Positions 30,001 through 41,664 of a stretch of 64,000 bases of DNA are shown here, piece after piece (position 1 is the first letter of the stretch; each line of letters opens with the position of its first letter). Position numbers and translations under genes: made by a program. This DNA is from Pyropia yezoensis. Its lineage: Eukaryota; Rhodophyta; Bangiophyceae; Bangiales; Bangiaceae. The stretch lies in contig CM020619.1 of NCBI GenBank assembly GCA_009829735.1, forward strand, positions 9,848,375 through 9,912,374, given 5' to 3'. Under the pieces are notes generated by a model. The model saw only the letters and a list, made by a program, of their open reading frames with translations, ran no database searches and had not been told where the DNA came from.

Positions 30001-31204
30001 AGCAATGGCCGTCGACGTTGTCGACCACGTAAGGGGATGCCACCCCTGTGCACGTAACCGCATGAGTCTACATAGGCGGGCGTCTGCCATTAAGCTATTC
30101 CCACCTGATGGGCCCAACGAGCAAGTCGCTATCGACATACTCGGGCCACTTCCGATAACGGAAGAAGGGAACAGGTACATCCTGGTCATGTCTGACCGCT
30201 TCACTAAGCTGTCAAGAGCGGCAGCCATCCCGAATGATACGGCATACACGATCATGAACGCAGTGGTTGACCACTGGATCAGTGCATACGGAGTCATGAA
30301 GCAACTGCTCTCCGACAACGGAGCAAATCTTACGTCAGCATTCCGCACTAAGGTCCTGGGCATGTTCGGTATCGAACCACGTCGGGCATCCGACTACCAC
30401 CCGCAAACCAACGGACAGGTGGAGCGGTTCAACCGCACCATCGTAAAGATGCTACAGTGCTACGTGGCCGAGCACACGAACACTTGGGACAGGCTTCTGT
30501 CCGTACTCACCCTGGCATACAATGCCAGGCCACATCGGAGCACAAACATCGCTCCGCTGGAATGGGTCATGCCACTAGGCGTCGGTAACCTGACGCTGCC
30601 ACCCGGCAGGTGCACTCGGTATGATACACCGAAGGGCCGACCCGCCGAACGCATCCACCTAGCTTGGTTGGCCAAGCTATCGTGGATGATTCCTAAGCTC
30701 AAGGGTGCCCTTGACAGAACACAACTTCGATATAAGAAGAACTTCGACGCCCGACTACGGGTGCGCAACGCAACCCTGGTAACAGGTGACTGGGTCTATA
30801 TCAGACACCAGAAGTTCCGAGGGAACAAGCTTATGCAACCGGTCAAGGGACCGTACCAGATCCTCCACAGAGATGACCACTCTGTTATCTTACACTTCGA
30901 TACGGAGATCCAACGCATCAGCATGAATGATGTCACACCTGCTCCGAAGCCGGAACAGCCTCAGCCGGTACCGGCTGGGTTGCTACATGAAGCTCTTACA
31001 ACCCACCGGTCAGATGACCCGGTGGGGCCGGATGGGATTCCATACCAAGTAGAGAGCGTGGTCGGACACACCGACCCGGACCTACCAGGACCCTGGTACG
31101 TCAAGGTTATGTGGGTCGGATACGACTCACCCACCTGGGAACAGGCGGCAAATATACCGCGCCAACCCCTCATGCCTTACATGAGGCGACGACGCCTACT
31201 GTAA
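27038..31204 (+). CDS. pol: Pol polyprotein of E3
   Basis: 1388 aa and intact. Protease D113 (DTGA), RT YLDD at 580-583, RNase H D732, integrase zinc finger ending CHPCARN, catalytic D1033, D1093 and E1129, chromodomain from about 1336 (YQVESVVGHT ... WVGYDSPTWE). The spacing of the integrase triad is the standard D-x59-D-x35-E of Ty3/gypsy. One cysteine of the integrase core seen in E1 and E2 (SAFCTKV) is arginine here. The ATG follows the gag stop by 8 nt in the -1 frame. Translation could be by reinitiation or frameshifting; the sequence alone does not decide. Confidence 0.93.
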   Translation: MTGGRWGYPSKPPRSTAGKAPRRARLSRRRINPRVHLPAPTTRRQGIDDQPPRLGGEDGKPRHVEPDKGPVQDARATPDIGVGHVLFTLENFKVSATLGVDPQSTRSYYPVLDTGAGPNLIRKDTLPDKWLPRVRVTRGPTIKDANGRLIRTTAAMSLRVTIGDLTTEVDFLVCETLSVPCILGCTFINVHVDAIRPGRRTVELQEADGTKRGHTPIVRDLTLQGSHVNVAEVYASVEPKTLRLAKRTRFEPLSETVLPVNCDLAGICRVQSNLRTYKRHGLTMANGLIDLPAGGSSLLVMANYRRKAVTLPKGTILGIAELYEGDILTPDKEGQVEPLEVLAVAETTERQQPDDGKPNPSAAPADLPPKDQEALKALAEADLDHLPPSVAEGIRRMLRKHDVMWTGGALGTIGATQHRIDLVPGARPARSQPHRAGPMQREIVDGEVKRMSEAKVIRPSMSEWGAPVVIVPKKDQTPRFCIDYRRLNLVTKKDSYPLPRMDECIDSLGEATVFTTIDCNAGYWQIPVADEDIPKTAFVCHSGVYEFLRMPFGLSNAPATFQRAIDIILSGVKWRNCLVYLDDVIVFSRNMDDHVQHVDEVLTLLRNAGVTLRLKKCAFFQQTVEYLGHQITPGKLGVLEANTRALRDARFPNTQTQLKSFLGMCNVYRRFVKDFARIAKPLTVLTSSTLPKVLQPPSPSEEEAFESLKRALLAPPVLALPHRRGTFVIDVDACDTQVGCTLLQGETLIGTDNVIPDLRPVGYFSRTLNPAERNYSATERECLGVIWAVQLLRPYLEGSRFIVRSDHEPLRWLLNLGDKDSDSHGRLARWRLKMAEHDYRTVYKAGSTHHLGDALSRLDTPSGDTRPVDEDIPVVPVCMVGNATQGMVDHTMAHLACPLTLADFREAQANDDDCRRHRANLLAGTAGIFSENEDGLIYRRAPADGRHQVVVPVSLRQAVMKREHENPTAGHPGGSRMFAAMRRFFYWPAMAVDVVDHVRGCHPCARNRMSLHRRASAIKLFPPDGPNEQVAIDILGPLPITEEGNRYILVMSDRFTKLSRAAAIPNDTAYTIMNAVVDHWISAYGVMKQLLSDNGANLTSAFRTKVLGMFGIEPRRASDYHPQTNGQVERFNRTIVKMLQCYVAEHTNTWDRLLSVLTLAYNARPHRSTNIAPLEWVMPLGVGNLTLPPGRCTRYDTPKGRPAERIHLAWLAKLSWMIPKLKGALDRTQLRYKKNFDARLRVRNATLVTGDWVYIRHQKFRGNKLMQPVKGPYQILHRDDHSVILHFDTEIQRISMNDVTPAPKPEQPQPVPAGLLHEALTTHRSDDPVGPDGIPYQVESVVGHTDPDLPGPWYVKVMWVGYDSPTWEQAANIPRQPLMPYMRRRRLL

Positions 31205-31683
31205 CAACCCAACCGACACCGACTTCGGCTGTTGGGGGGTGAGGCTTATACCTACTAAGTAGGGTGTGACATGGTTACGGCAGACTTAGGTTTCTAAGTC
31301 AAATCAGACTTAGGTTTCTAAGTCGAACCAAGCTTAGGTAACTAAGTAGAGCTAAGCTTAGGTAACTAAGTAAAACCTGAACCTTAATAAGTTAACTTAA
31401 AGGTAAAGGCTAACTCCGATAATATCGAAGTAACTAGGGAGCTTACACGGGAGGATGACCTCCCCAAGCCAAGACACAAAGTGAGGGAGAATAACCTCCC
31501 CAAGCATGAACCAACCGGAAGAAGTTGGACGGGAGGCAAGGCACCACTGAGCCAGAAGGGGTACTCCCCAGGGCAGCAAACAGAGGCAAGCAATGCCCCC
31601 AGCGGGGGATGAGTTTATACTCACTACTACCCGGCTACCATAAGGGTTGCCGGGGCCCTCTCCCGCACAAACAATAGCACTCC
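31205..31683. other. Hairpin-rich spacer between pol and aORF (E3)
   Basis: Same architecture as 10121-10599: the five CTAAG-type palindromes, then GGGAGG...CCTCCC palindromes. The second of these is damaged here (GGGAGAATAACCTCCC). The GGTAC site that E3 itself used in E2 is present uninterrupted near 31560. Confidence 0.8.
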
Positions 31684-34131
31684 TCAGTGGGTAGACCCAC
31701 TGCCCGAGGGAGGCCACTCACGCGTAAGCGCGTAGACCTCCGTGCTCCACCGGTCGGCAATGTCACGACGGTCGACCACCCGAGTTACCTCGGTGCATAG
31801 CTGGACGAGGGTGCTGCGGCCAGCCTCCACGTCCTCCAGAGCTTTCTGGAGGCGGTCCAGCACGCCACCGAAGCAACGCGCTGACCCAACCAGCGCAGCA
31901 CCTGGGGGGATATCCCCCCAGCTAACAGAGAGACCCCCACGCATTGCGCGGGTAACAAGGGCGTCAACGCCCTCATACCAGAGACGGGGACCCCCGTCAT
32001 GTAGGACAGGGGCGGGAGGTGACACTGGCGCAGCCAGAGGAGCCACAGGAGCCGACACGGCTACCACCGGAGCCAGTGGCACCCGATACGAGGCCCGGTA
32101 GGACCCTACCGAAGGGGCTCCACCGTAACCCCGGCGGGGCTCCGCCCGACGACGGGACACCTCACGCTCCCCACCCACAGAGCCCCACTCTCGGGCACGA
32201 CGGCCAACCGCCGCCGGTATCGGGTTACCGAACCACGGGGCAAGGACCTGAAGAGGGTCATGTATAACCATGGGAATACCCAGGTCAGCAACAGCCTCGG
32301 TGGATGCCCACCCATGGCAACTGGGCTCACCCGGCTGAGTACGCCGGACACGCAACGAGTGACGAGGCAAGGGGGAAGCCCCAGCCTGCGGGTCCCGGTA
32401 CGGGGGAAGGGCCAACACCCCAGCCCAGTTCACGGCATCGTGAACGGCCAGCAAGGCTTCGAACTCCCGGGCCAACCCGGTCTTGGCGGCTATCAGATCC
32501 ACGCCCAACTGCGCGATGTGCCGACGGACACCCGTCGGAAGATGAAACAGACGACCCTGCCGGCGGACGGACAGCAAGAAGGATGAAGCCTGCCCGAGGG
32601 TAACGTCAAGGGTGAAGGTACCCTGCAACGGGTGGACCGGTCGCGAGGCCAACACACTCCCGAAGTAGCGAAGACAGGAGCCGGTGTCAAACCGGAAAGC
32701 AGGGGCGGGTTCCCACCCCTCCTGCCATAGCGGCGGGCGCACGGGAGTGTATACCGGAGCACGACCGTTGCCGGTCTGCAACGCACACGTTATATCCGTG
32801 CGGAACGCATCCGCCATGACACCATGGTTACGTCGCCAACTCGACGCCGACTTCAACCCCGCCATGGGCGGGTAAGGAGCCGTCAACGACAGATACGGGG
32901 GTACCCCCGGGTAGTAGTCAAAGTCGGGATACCGACCGGTACTGCCCACCGTCTCCCCAAACGCAACCGGCTCCGCCGCCGCCGCAATCCCCCGAGCACT
33001 AGCCGGGTAGTCAATCTCCCGCGGCAACGCGGGGGCAATCAGGTCGCAGACCCCGAAGTTGGGGTCGAGGTAGACCTCACCCCGTCCCACCCGGGTGCGC
33101 CAGAGCTGCGCATGCCGGTCGTCCGGCTGACTCAGGATCCAATGGTGTTCCACCCGGACCGCGTTCGGCTGGTTGACCAGCCGCACCAACTCCCGCTCCC
33201 AGCTCGGGTCCACCTTGACGCGCCGGGAGGACTCTCCACGGGGATGCACCAGGTGGAAGTCCACCCGCATACGCCCATCGGACTCCATCGACTCTTGCAC
33301 CGTGAGGCCTCGAACCCGAGCCACCAAGTCGGACATCGACACGGCGGGTTGACCCGCCGCCACGGCGACGCCGCCACCCAACGGGGCAACCCGGGCAGGA
33401 CCAGGAAGAATCGGGGGCGCCGGGGGACGCACCGCCGGCAGAGGGGCCGACGCCGGAGGTGGACGAGGCCGAGGAGGAAGAAGAAGGGCGGGCGCCCGCC
33501 CGGAGTAACTCCCGGTGTCAACCGCCATGGGGGAAGGAGCGTCTTGACCGCTCGACACCCGCGGCACCGCGGGTATGGTACCGGCGCCGGCACCACCCGT
33601 CGACGTAGCCCCCGCCTCGGAAGGGGAAGGCACTTGGACAGCCTCCGGAGCCGGAGCACCGGCCGTGCGGACACCCGCACCGTCTTGACCCGCCGCACCG
33701 GGTGTCGCACCGCCACCACCACCCGCGTCAATGTCGGGACCGCCTCGAGGAGTCATCGCCCGGACACCCGGACCACCTTGACCAGCCGGAGTCGGCTGCG
33801 GGTCGCCACCTCCGCCGCAGGGCGGACCATCTTGAGGTAGCTGCGGTGAGCCGGCACCGGCGCCAGGCTCCATCCGGGCAGCCGGCAGAGGGGGGGTAGA
33901 AGCCGCCACGCGCAGTTGACCGCCGGGTTGACCTCCGGCCGACGGCACCGTCGTGCCGCTGCACACGGACGACAGTCCTCCGGCCGACAGACGGAAGGAC
34001 ACAGCAGGCGCGTCGTCGTCAGACGAGCTCACCCCGTAACGCGCGGCGTCGGGACCGACAGGCGCGTCGTCCTCCATCTCCTCCCCGATCAGGAGGTCTT
34101 CCTCCTCTTCAAGCACCTGGGAATAGGACAT
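31684..34131 (-). CDS. Antisense ORF (aORF) of E3, unknown function
   Basis: 815 codons, intact, opposite strand to gag-pol. It starts at the ATG at 34131 (MSYSQV); the frame continues upstream only to a GTG. Same layout as in E1: acidic N-terminus, Pro/Gly/Ala-rich linker with several near-repeats of PAG and GGG type, conserved ordered region from about residue 264, helical tail. It differs from the E1 protein at scattered sites, mostly in the linker. No transmembrane segment, nuclease or protease motif, or CCHC knuckle is visible. Being intact in two independent insertions argues that it is needed by, or useful to, the element. Confidence 0.75.
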   Translation of the reverse strand: MSYSQVLEEEEDLLIGEEMEDDAPVGPDAARYGVSSSDDDAPAVSFRLSAGGLSSVCSGTTVPSAGGQPGGQLRVAASTPPLPAARMEPGAGAGSPQLPQDGPPCGGGGDPQPTPAGQGGPGVRAMTPRGGPDIDAGGGGGATPGAAGQDGAGVRTAGAPAPEAVQVPSPSEAGATSTGGAGAGTIPAVPRVSSGQDAPSPMAVDTGSYSGRAPALLLPPRPRPPPASAPLPAVRPPAPPILPGPARVAPLGGGVAVAAGQPAVSMSDLVARVRGLTVQESMESDGRMRVDFHLVHPRGESSRRVKVDPSWERELVRLVNQPNAVRVEHHWILSQPDDRHAQLWRTRVGRGEVYLDPNFGVCDLIAPALPREIDYPASARGIAAAAEPVAFGETVGSTGRYPDFDYYPGVPPYLSLTAPYPPMAGLKSASSWRRNHGVMADAFRTDITCALQTGNGRAPVYTPVRPPLWQEGWEPAPAFRFDTGSCLRYFGSVLASRPVHPLQGTFTLDVTLGQASSFLLSVRRQGRLFHLPTGVRRHIAQLGVDLIAAKTGLAREFEALLAVHDAVNWAGVLALPPYRDPQAGASPLPRHSLRVRRTQPGEPSCHGWASTEAVADLGIPMVIHDPLQVLAPWFGNPIPAAVGRRAREWGSVGGEREVSRRRAEPRRGYGGAPSVGSYRASYRVPLAPVVAVSAPVAPLAAPVSPPAPVLHDGGPRLWYEGVDALVTRAMRGGLSVSWGDIPPGAALVGSARCFGGVLDRLQKALEDVEAGRSTLVQLCTEVTRVVDRRDIADRWSTEVYALTREWPPSGSGSTH

Positions 34132-34686
34132 GATAACGGGTGCGGAGTCCCCCGCGCCCACAAGCCGTCGACGGCTACAACCCGGTACGGTGGGATAACC
34201 GGGACGAACCAGGGAAGCGCGGGCACCCGCGCTTATGACCACAAACGGCCACGAGAAGCGCCGCAGGCACGCGGGTCGACCCGCGCCCCACGGGGCTATG
34301 AGACACACCCCCGTACGGGGCAACCACGAGGGGGTCACCCCGAGAGCGCCCCCGCGAAAAGCGGGCAGCGGCCGCCCTCATTCACTCGGCAACACGAGAG
34401 GGGCACCCCTACCACCAGGCACCTGGTGGCGGATCCGCTTGCACCACCCCTCGAAAAGGGGGGGTCGTGAACAGCAACCCGCATCGGGAATTTAACGGTC
34501 CGGAAAACGGATCGTGTGTGTACCACACAAAGGGGGGCACCCCCCCTCAGACAACCTCGAAAAGGGGTGTCTGTCGCGACGGGCCGCAAAGCCCCACCCG
34601 ACGGGTAAACAGTCACGCGACCCACTTACATTCGGTAACCCGAATGCAACTCGACCCGAGGACGGGCCGAATCTAAGGGGGGGATA
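34132..34686. other. aORF upstream region and E3 3' untranslated region
   Basis: Non-coding. It contains a perfect CCACCAGG-CA-CCTGGTGG palindrome near 34411-34428, other G-run/C-run inverted repeats, the CATTCGG...CCGAATG hairpin, and the polypurine tract TCTAAGGGGGGGATA before the LTR. It presumably drives the antisense ORF. Confidence 0.5.
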
Positions 34687-35049
34687 TGTAGCAATATGGT
34701 TGTCCGTATTGTGACCCTAATACTAGGGGGGCTACTTCTAATCCTTAACTTTCAATTTGAGAGTCCGGACTGGTCACGGTATCTATAAGTTACGTATGAC
34801 CAGAGGGACTTGCATCTTAGGGTGGAGGGTAGTTAGTAGTGTCTCCGAGGGTTTATAACGAGGGGGCCGGTGGCGAATCCACCGCCGGCCAAGGTAGAAC
34901 AACAAACCCCTCCCATTTGGGTTCCCATCTTGGTCCCGTGGCTTGCGCTCCAAAGACAGCAACCTTGGCCTCCCGGTGACGTTGGTGCCGATCCTCCTTG
35001 GTGAGTGTTCCCTGAGAGTGGACGTGCGACGGATTCCTATTGTGCTACA
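34687..35049 (+). repeat. E3 3' LTR
   Basis: 363 bp, followed directly by GGTAC. It shares GGGTTCC, CAAAGAC and TCCTCCTT with the three inner LTRs of the tandem array, which marks it as their source. Confidence 0.93.
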
Positions 35050-35054
35050 GGTAC
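35050..35054. repeat. Target-site duplication GGTAC, right copy (E3)
   Basis: Partner of 24253-24257. The same GGTAC also begins each of the tandem units at 38539, 42028 and 45517. Confidence 0.93.
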
Positions 35055-35172
35055 TCCCCAGGGCGGCAAACAGAGGCAAGCAATGCCCCCGAAGGGGATG
35101 AGTTTATACTCACTAATACCCGGCAGCCATAAGGGCCACCGGGTCCCTCTCCCTCACAAACAATAGCACTCC

Positions 35173-37620
35173 TCAGTGGGTAGACCCACTGCCCGAGGGA
35201 GGCCACTCACGCGTAAGCGCGTAGACCTCCGTGCTCCACCGGTCGGCAATATCAGGACGGTCGACCACCCGAGTTACCTCGGTGCATAGCTGGACGAGGG
35301 TGCTGCGGCCAGCCTCCACGTCCTCCAGAGCTTTCTAGAGGCGGTCAAGCACGCCACCGAAGCAACGCGCTGGCCCAACCAGCGCAGCACCTGGGGGGAT
35401 ATCCCCCCAGCTAACAGAGAGACCCCCCCGCATTGCGCGGGCAACAAGGGCGTCAACGCCCTCATACCAGAGACGGGGACCCCCGTCAGGCATGACAGGG
35501 GCGGGAGGTGACACTGGCGCAGCCAGAGGAGCCACAGGAGCCGACACGGCTACCACCGGAGCCAGTGGCACCCGATACGAGGCCCGGTAGGACCCTACCG
35601 AAGGGGCTCCACCGTAACCCCGGCGGGGCTCCGCCCGACGACGGGACACCTCACGCTCCCCACCCGCAGAGCCCCACTCTCGGGGACGACGGCCAACCGC
35701 CGCCGGTATCGGTTTGCCGAACCACGGGGCAAGGACCTGAAGAGGATCATGGATAACCATGGGAATACCCAGGTCAGCAACAGCCTCGGTGGACGCCCAC
35801 CCATGGCAACTGGGCTCACCCGGCTGAGTACGCCGGATACGCAACGAGTGACGAGGCAAGGGGGAAGCCCCAGCCTGCGGGTCCCGGTACGGGGGAAGGG
35901 CCAACACCCCAGCCCAGTTCACGGCATCGTGAACGGCCAGCAAGGCTTCGAACTCCCGGGCCAACCCGGTCTTGGCGGCTATCAGATCCACGCCCAACTG
36001 CGCGATGTGCCGACGGACACCCGTCGGAAGATGGAACAGACGACCCTGCCGGCGGACGGACAGCAAGAAGGATGAAGCCTGCCCGAGGGTAACCTCAAGG
36101 GTGAAGGTACCCTGCAACGGGTGGACCGGTCGCGAGGCCAACACACTCCCGAAGTAGCGAAGACAGGAGCCGGTGTCAAACCGGAAAGCAGGGGCGGGTT
36201 CCCACCCCTCCTGCCATAGCGGCGGGCGCACGGGAGTGTATACCGGAGCACGACCGTTGCCGGTCTGCAACGCACACGTTATATCCGTGCGGAACGCATC
36301 CGCCATGACACCATGGTTACGTCGCCAACTCGACGCCGACTTCAACCCCGCCATAGGCGGGTAGGGAGCCGTCAAAGACAGATACGGGGGTACCCCCGGG
36401 TAGTAGTCAAAGTCGGGATACCGACCGGTACTGCCCACCGTCTCCCCAAACGCAACCGGCTCCGCCGCCGCCGCAATCCCCCGAGCACTAGCCGGGTAGT
36501 CAATCTCCCGCGGCAACGCGGGGGCAATCAGGTCGCAGACCCCGAAGTTGGGGTCGAGGTAGACCTCACCCCGTCCCACCCGGGTGCGCCAGAGCTGCGC
36601 ATGCCGGTCGTCCGGCTGACTCAGGATCCAATGGTGTTCCACCCGGACCGCGTTCGGCTGGTTGACCAGCCGCACCAACTCCCGCTCCCAGCTCGGGTCC
36701 ACCTTGACGCGCCGGGAGGACTCTCCACGGGGATGCACCAGGTGGAAGTCCACCCGCATACGCCCATCGGACTCCATCGACTCTTGCACCGTGAGGCCTC
36801 GAACCCGAGCCACCAAGTCGGACATCGACACGGCGGGTTGACCCGCCGCCACGGCGACGCCGCCACCCAACGGGGCAACCCGGGCAGGACCAGGAAGAAT
36901 CGGGGGCGCCGGGGGACGCACCGCCGGCAGAGGGGCCGACGCCGGAGGTGGACGAGGCCGAGGAGGAAGAAGAAGGGCGGGCGCCCGCCCGGAGTAACTC
37001 CCGGTGTCAACCGCCATGGGGGAAGGAGCGTCTTGACCGCTCGACACCCGCGGCACCGCGGGTATGGTACCGGCGCCGGCACCACCCGTCGACGTAGCCC
37101 CCGCCTCGGAAGGGGAAGGCACTTGGACAGCCTCCGGAGCCGGAGCACCGGCCGTGCGGACACCCGCACCGTCTTGACCCGCCGCACCGGGTGTCGCACC
37201 GCCACCACCACCCGCGTCAATGTCGGGACCGCCTCGAGGAGTCATCGCCCGGACACCCGGACCACCTTGACCAGCCGGAGTCGGCTGCGGGTCGCCACCT
37301 CCGCCGCAGGGCGGACCATCTTGAGGTAGCTGCGGTGAGCCGGCACCGGCGCCAGGCTCCATCCGGGCAGCCGGCAGAGGGGGGGTAGAAGCCGCCACGC
37401 GCAGTTGACCGCCGGGTTGACCTCCGGCCGACGGCACCGTCGTGCCGCTGCACACGGACGACAGTCCTCCGGCCGACAGACGGAAGGACACAGCAGGCGC
37501 GTCGTCGTCAGACGAGCTCACCCCGTAACGCGCGGCGTCGGGACCGACAGGCGCGTCGTCCTCCATCTCCTCCCCGATCAGGAGGTCTTCCTCCTCTTCA
37601 AGCACCTGGGAATAGGACAT
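35173..37620 (-). pseudogene. Antisense ORF in unit 1, truncated by amber codon
   Basis: Starts at the ATG at 37620 and is open for 761 codons to a TAG at 35335-35337. The TAG replaces the CAG (Gln) present in E1 and E3 within DRLQKALEDV. The last 54 codons (35173-35334) remain readable behind the stop, so only one base is changed. The N-terminal half is E3-like and the C-terminal part is E2-like, as in unit 4. Function unknown, as for the intact copies. Confidence 0.8.
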
Positions 37621-38175
37621 GATAACGGGTGCGGAGTCCCCCGCGCCCACAAGCCGTCGACGGCTACAACCCGGTACGGTGGGATAACCGGGACGAACCA
37701 GGGAAGCGCGGGCACCCGCGCTTATGACCACAAACGGCCACGAGAAGCGCCGCAGGCACGCGGGTCGACCCGCGCCCCACGGGGCTATGAGACACACCCC
37801 CGTACGGGGCAACCACGAGGGGGTCACCCCGAGAGCGCCCCCGCGAAAAGCGGGCAGCGGCCGCCCTCATTCACTCGGCAACACGAGAGGGGCACCCCTA
37901 CCACCAGGCACCTGGTGGCGGATCCGCTTGCACCACCCCTCGAAAAGGGGGGGTCGTGAACAGCAACCCGCATCGGGAATTTAACGGTCCGGAAAACGGA
38001 TCGTGTGTGTACCACACAAAGGGGGGCACCCCCCCTCAGACAACCTCGAAAAGGGGTGTCTGTCGCGACGGGGCGCAAAGCCCCACCCGACGGGTAAACA
38101 GTCACGCGACCCACTTACATTCGGTAACCCGAATGCAACTCGACCCGAGGACGGGCCGAATCTAAGGGGGGGATA

Positions 38176-38538
38176 TGTAGCAATATGGTTGTCCGTATTG
38201 TGACCCTAATACTAGGGGGGCTACTTCTAATCCTTAACTTTCAATTTGAGAGTCCGGACTGGTCACGGTATCTATAAGTTACGGATGACCAGAGGGACTT
38301 GCATCTTGGGGTGGAGGGTAGTTAGTAGTGTCTCCGAGGGTTTATAACGAGGGGGCCGGTGGCGAATCCACCGCCGGCCAAGGTAGAACAACAAACCCCT
38401 CCCATTTGGGTTCCCATCTTGGTCCCGTGGCTTGCGCTCCAAAGACAGCAACCTTGGCCTCCCGGTGACCTTGGTGCCGATCCTCCTTGGTGAGTGTTCC
38501 CTGAGAGTGGACGTGCGACGGATTCCTATTGTGCTACA
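38176..38538 (+). repeat. LTR of unit 1
   Basis: 363 bp. E3-type 3' LTR with one private change (GTGACCTTGG instead of GTGACGTTGG). Followed by GGTAC. Confidence 0.93.
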
Positions 38539-38661
38539 GGTACTCCCCAGGGCGGCAAACAGAGGCAAGCAATGCCCCCGAAGGGGATGAGTTTATACTC
38601 ACTAATACCCGGCAGCCATAAGGGCCACCGGGTCCCTCTCCCTCACAAACAATAGCACTCC

Positions 38662-41109
38662 TCAGTGGGTAGACCCACTGCCCGAGGGAGGCCACTCACG
38701 CGTAAGCGCGTAGACCTCCGTGCTCCACCGGTCGGCAATATCAGGACGGTCGACCACCCGAGTTACCTCGGTGCATAGCTGGACGAGGGTGCTGCGGCCA
38801 GCCTCCACGTCCTCCAGAGCTTTCTAGAGGCGGTCAAGCACGCCACCGAAGCAACGCGCTGGCCCAACCAGCGCAGCACCTGGGGGGATATCCCCCCAGC
38901 TAACAGAGAGACCCCCCCGCATTGCGCGGGCAACAAGGGCGTCAACGCCCTCATACCAGAGACGGGGACCCCCGTCAGGCATGACAGGGGCGGGAGGTGA
39001 CACTGGCGCAGCCAGAGGAGCCACAGGAGCCGACACGGCTACCACCGGAGCCAGTGGCACCCGATACGAGGCCCGGTAGGACCCTACCGAAGGGGCTCCA
39101 CCGTAACCCCGGCGGGGCTCCGCCCGACGACGGGACACCTCACGCTCCCCACCCGCAGAGCCCCACTCTCGGGGACGACGGCCAACCGCCGCCGGTATCG
39201 GTTTGCCGAACCACGGGGCAAGGACCTGAAGAGGATCATGGATAACCATGGGAATACCCAGGTCAGCAACAGCCTCGGTGGACGCCCACCCATGGCAACT
39301 GGGCTCACCCGGCTGAGTACGCCGGATACGCAACGAGTGACGAGGCAAGGGGGAAGCCCCAGCCTGCGGGTCCCGGTACGGGGGAAGGGCCAACACCCCA
39401 GCCCAGTTCACGGCATCGTGAACGGCCAGCAAGGCTTCGAACTCCCGGGCCAACCCGGTCTTGGCGGCTATCAGATCCACGCCCAACTGCGCGATGTGCC
39501 GACGGACACCCGTCGGAAGATGGAACAGACGACCCTGCCGGCGGACGGACAGCAAGAAGGATGAAGCCTGCCCGAGGGTAACCTCAAGGGTGAAGGTACC
39601 CTGCAACGGGTGGACCGGTCGCGAGGCCAACACACTCCCGAAGTAGCGAAGACAGGAGCCGGTGTCAAACCGGAAAGCAGGGGCGGGTTCCCACCCCTCC
39701 TGCCATAGCGGCGGGCGCACGGGAGTGTATACCGGAGCACGACCGTTGCCGGTCTGCAACGCACACGTTATATCCGTGCGGAACGCATCCGCCATGACAC
39801 CATGGTTACGTCGCCAACTCGACGCCGACTTCAACCCCGCCATAGGCGGGTAGGGAGCCGTCAAAGACAGATACGGGGGTACCCCCGGGTAGTAGTCAAA
39901 GTCGGGATACCGACCGGTACTGCCCACCGTCTCCCCAAACGCAACCGGCTCCGCCGCCGCCGCAATCCCCCGAGCACTAGCCGGGTAGTCAATCTCCCGC
40001 GGCAACGCGGGGGCAATCAGGTCGCAGACCCCGAAGTTGGGGTCGAGGTAGACCTCACCCCGTCCCACCCGGGTGCGCCAGAGCTGCGCATGCCGGTCGT
40101 CCGGCTGACTCAGGATCCAATGGTGTTCCACCCGGACCGCGTTCGGCTGGTTGACCAGCCGCACCAACTCCCGCTCCCAGCTCGGGTCCACCTTGACGCG
40201 CCGGGAGGACTCTCCACGGGGATGCACCAGGTGGAAGTCCACCCGCATACGCCCATCGGACTCCATCGACTCTTGCACCGTGAGGCCTCGAACCCGAGCC
40301 ACCAAGTCGGACATCGACACGGCGGGTTGACCCGCCGCCACGGCGACGCCGCCACCCAACGGGGCAACCCGGGCAGGACCAGGAAGAATCGGGGGCGCCG
40401 GGGGACGCACCGCCGGCAGAGGGGCCGACGCCGGAGGTGGACGAGGCCGAGGAGGAAGAAGAAGGGCGGGCGCCCGCCCGGAGTAACTCCCGGTGTCAAC
40501 CGCCATGGGGGAAGGAGCGTCTTGACCGCTCGACACCCGCGGCACCGCGGGTATGGTACCGGCGCCGGCACCACCCGTCGACGTAGCCCCCGCCTCGGAA
40601 GGGGAAGGCACTTGGACAGCCTCCGGAGCCGGAGCACCGGCCGTGCGGACACCCGCACCGTCTTGACCCGCCGCACCGGGTGTCGCACCGCCACCACCAC
40701 CCGCGTCAATGTCGGGACCGCCTCGAGGAGTCATCGCCCGGACACCCGGACCACCTTGACCAGCCGGAGTCGGCTGCGGGTCGCCACCTCCGCCGCAGGG
40801 CGGACCATCTTGAGGTAGCTGCGGTGAGCCGGCACCGGCGCCAGGCTCCATCCGGGCAGCCGGCAGAGGGGGGGTAGAAGCCGCCACGCGCAGTTGACCG
40901 CCGGGTTGACCTCCGGCCGACGGCACCGTCGTGCCGCTGCACACGGACGACAGTCCTCCGGCCGACAGACGGAAGGACACAGCAGGCGCGTCGTCGTCAG
41001 ACGAGCTCACCCCGTAACGCGCGGCGTCGGGACCGACAGGCGCGTCGTCCTCCATCTCCTCCCCGATCAGGAGGTCTTCCTCCTCTTCAAGCACCTGGGA
41101 ATAGGACAT
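38662..41109 (-). pseudogene. Antisense ORF in unit 2, truncated by amber codon
   Basis: Same protein as in unit 1, with the same amber codon at 38824-38826. The start ATG is at 41109. I see no amino-acid difference from unit 1 over the 761 readable codons, so this unit was copied recently or is kept identical by gene conversion. Confidence 0.8.
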
Positions 41110-41664
41110 GATAACGGGTGCGGAGTCCCCCGCGCCCACAAGCCGTCGACGGCTACAACCCGGTACGGTGGGATAACCGGGACGAACCAGGGAAGCGCGG
41201 GCACCCGCGCTTATGACCACAAACGGCCACGAGAAGCGCCGCAGGCACGCGGGTCGACCCGCGCCCCACGGGGCTATGAGACACACCCCCGTACGGGGCA
41301 ACCACGAGGGGGTCACCCCGAGAGCGCCCCCGCGAAAAGCGGGCAGCGGCCGCCCTCATTCACTCGGCAACACGAGAGGGGCACCCCTACCACCAGGCAC
41401 CTGGTGGCGGATCCGCTTGCACCACCCCTCGAAAAGGGGGGGTCGTGAACAGCAACCCGCATCGGGAATTTAACGGTCCGGAAAACGGATCGTGTGTGTA
41501 CCACACAAAGGGGGGCACCCCCCCTCAGACAACCTCGAAAAGGGGTGTCTGTCGCGACGGGGCGCAAAGCCCCACCCGACGGGTAAACAGTCACGCGACC
41601 CACTTACATTCGGTAACCCGAATGCAACTCGACCCGAGGACGGGCCGAATCTAAGGGGGGGATA

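Larger units (their letters stand above)
24258..35049 (+). mobile_element. E3: full-length Ty3/gypsy chromovirus-type element nested in E2
   Basis: A 10.8-kb element with 363-bp LTRs and the target duplication GGTAC. It is inserted in the same orientation into the post-pol spacer of its own relative, E2. Gag (727 aa), pol (1388 aa) and the antisense ORF (815 aa) are all open, so of the three copies this one is the best candidate for an autonomous element. The two LTRs differ at about five positions by my reading, so the insertion is not brand-new. Confidence 0.93.
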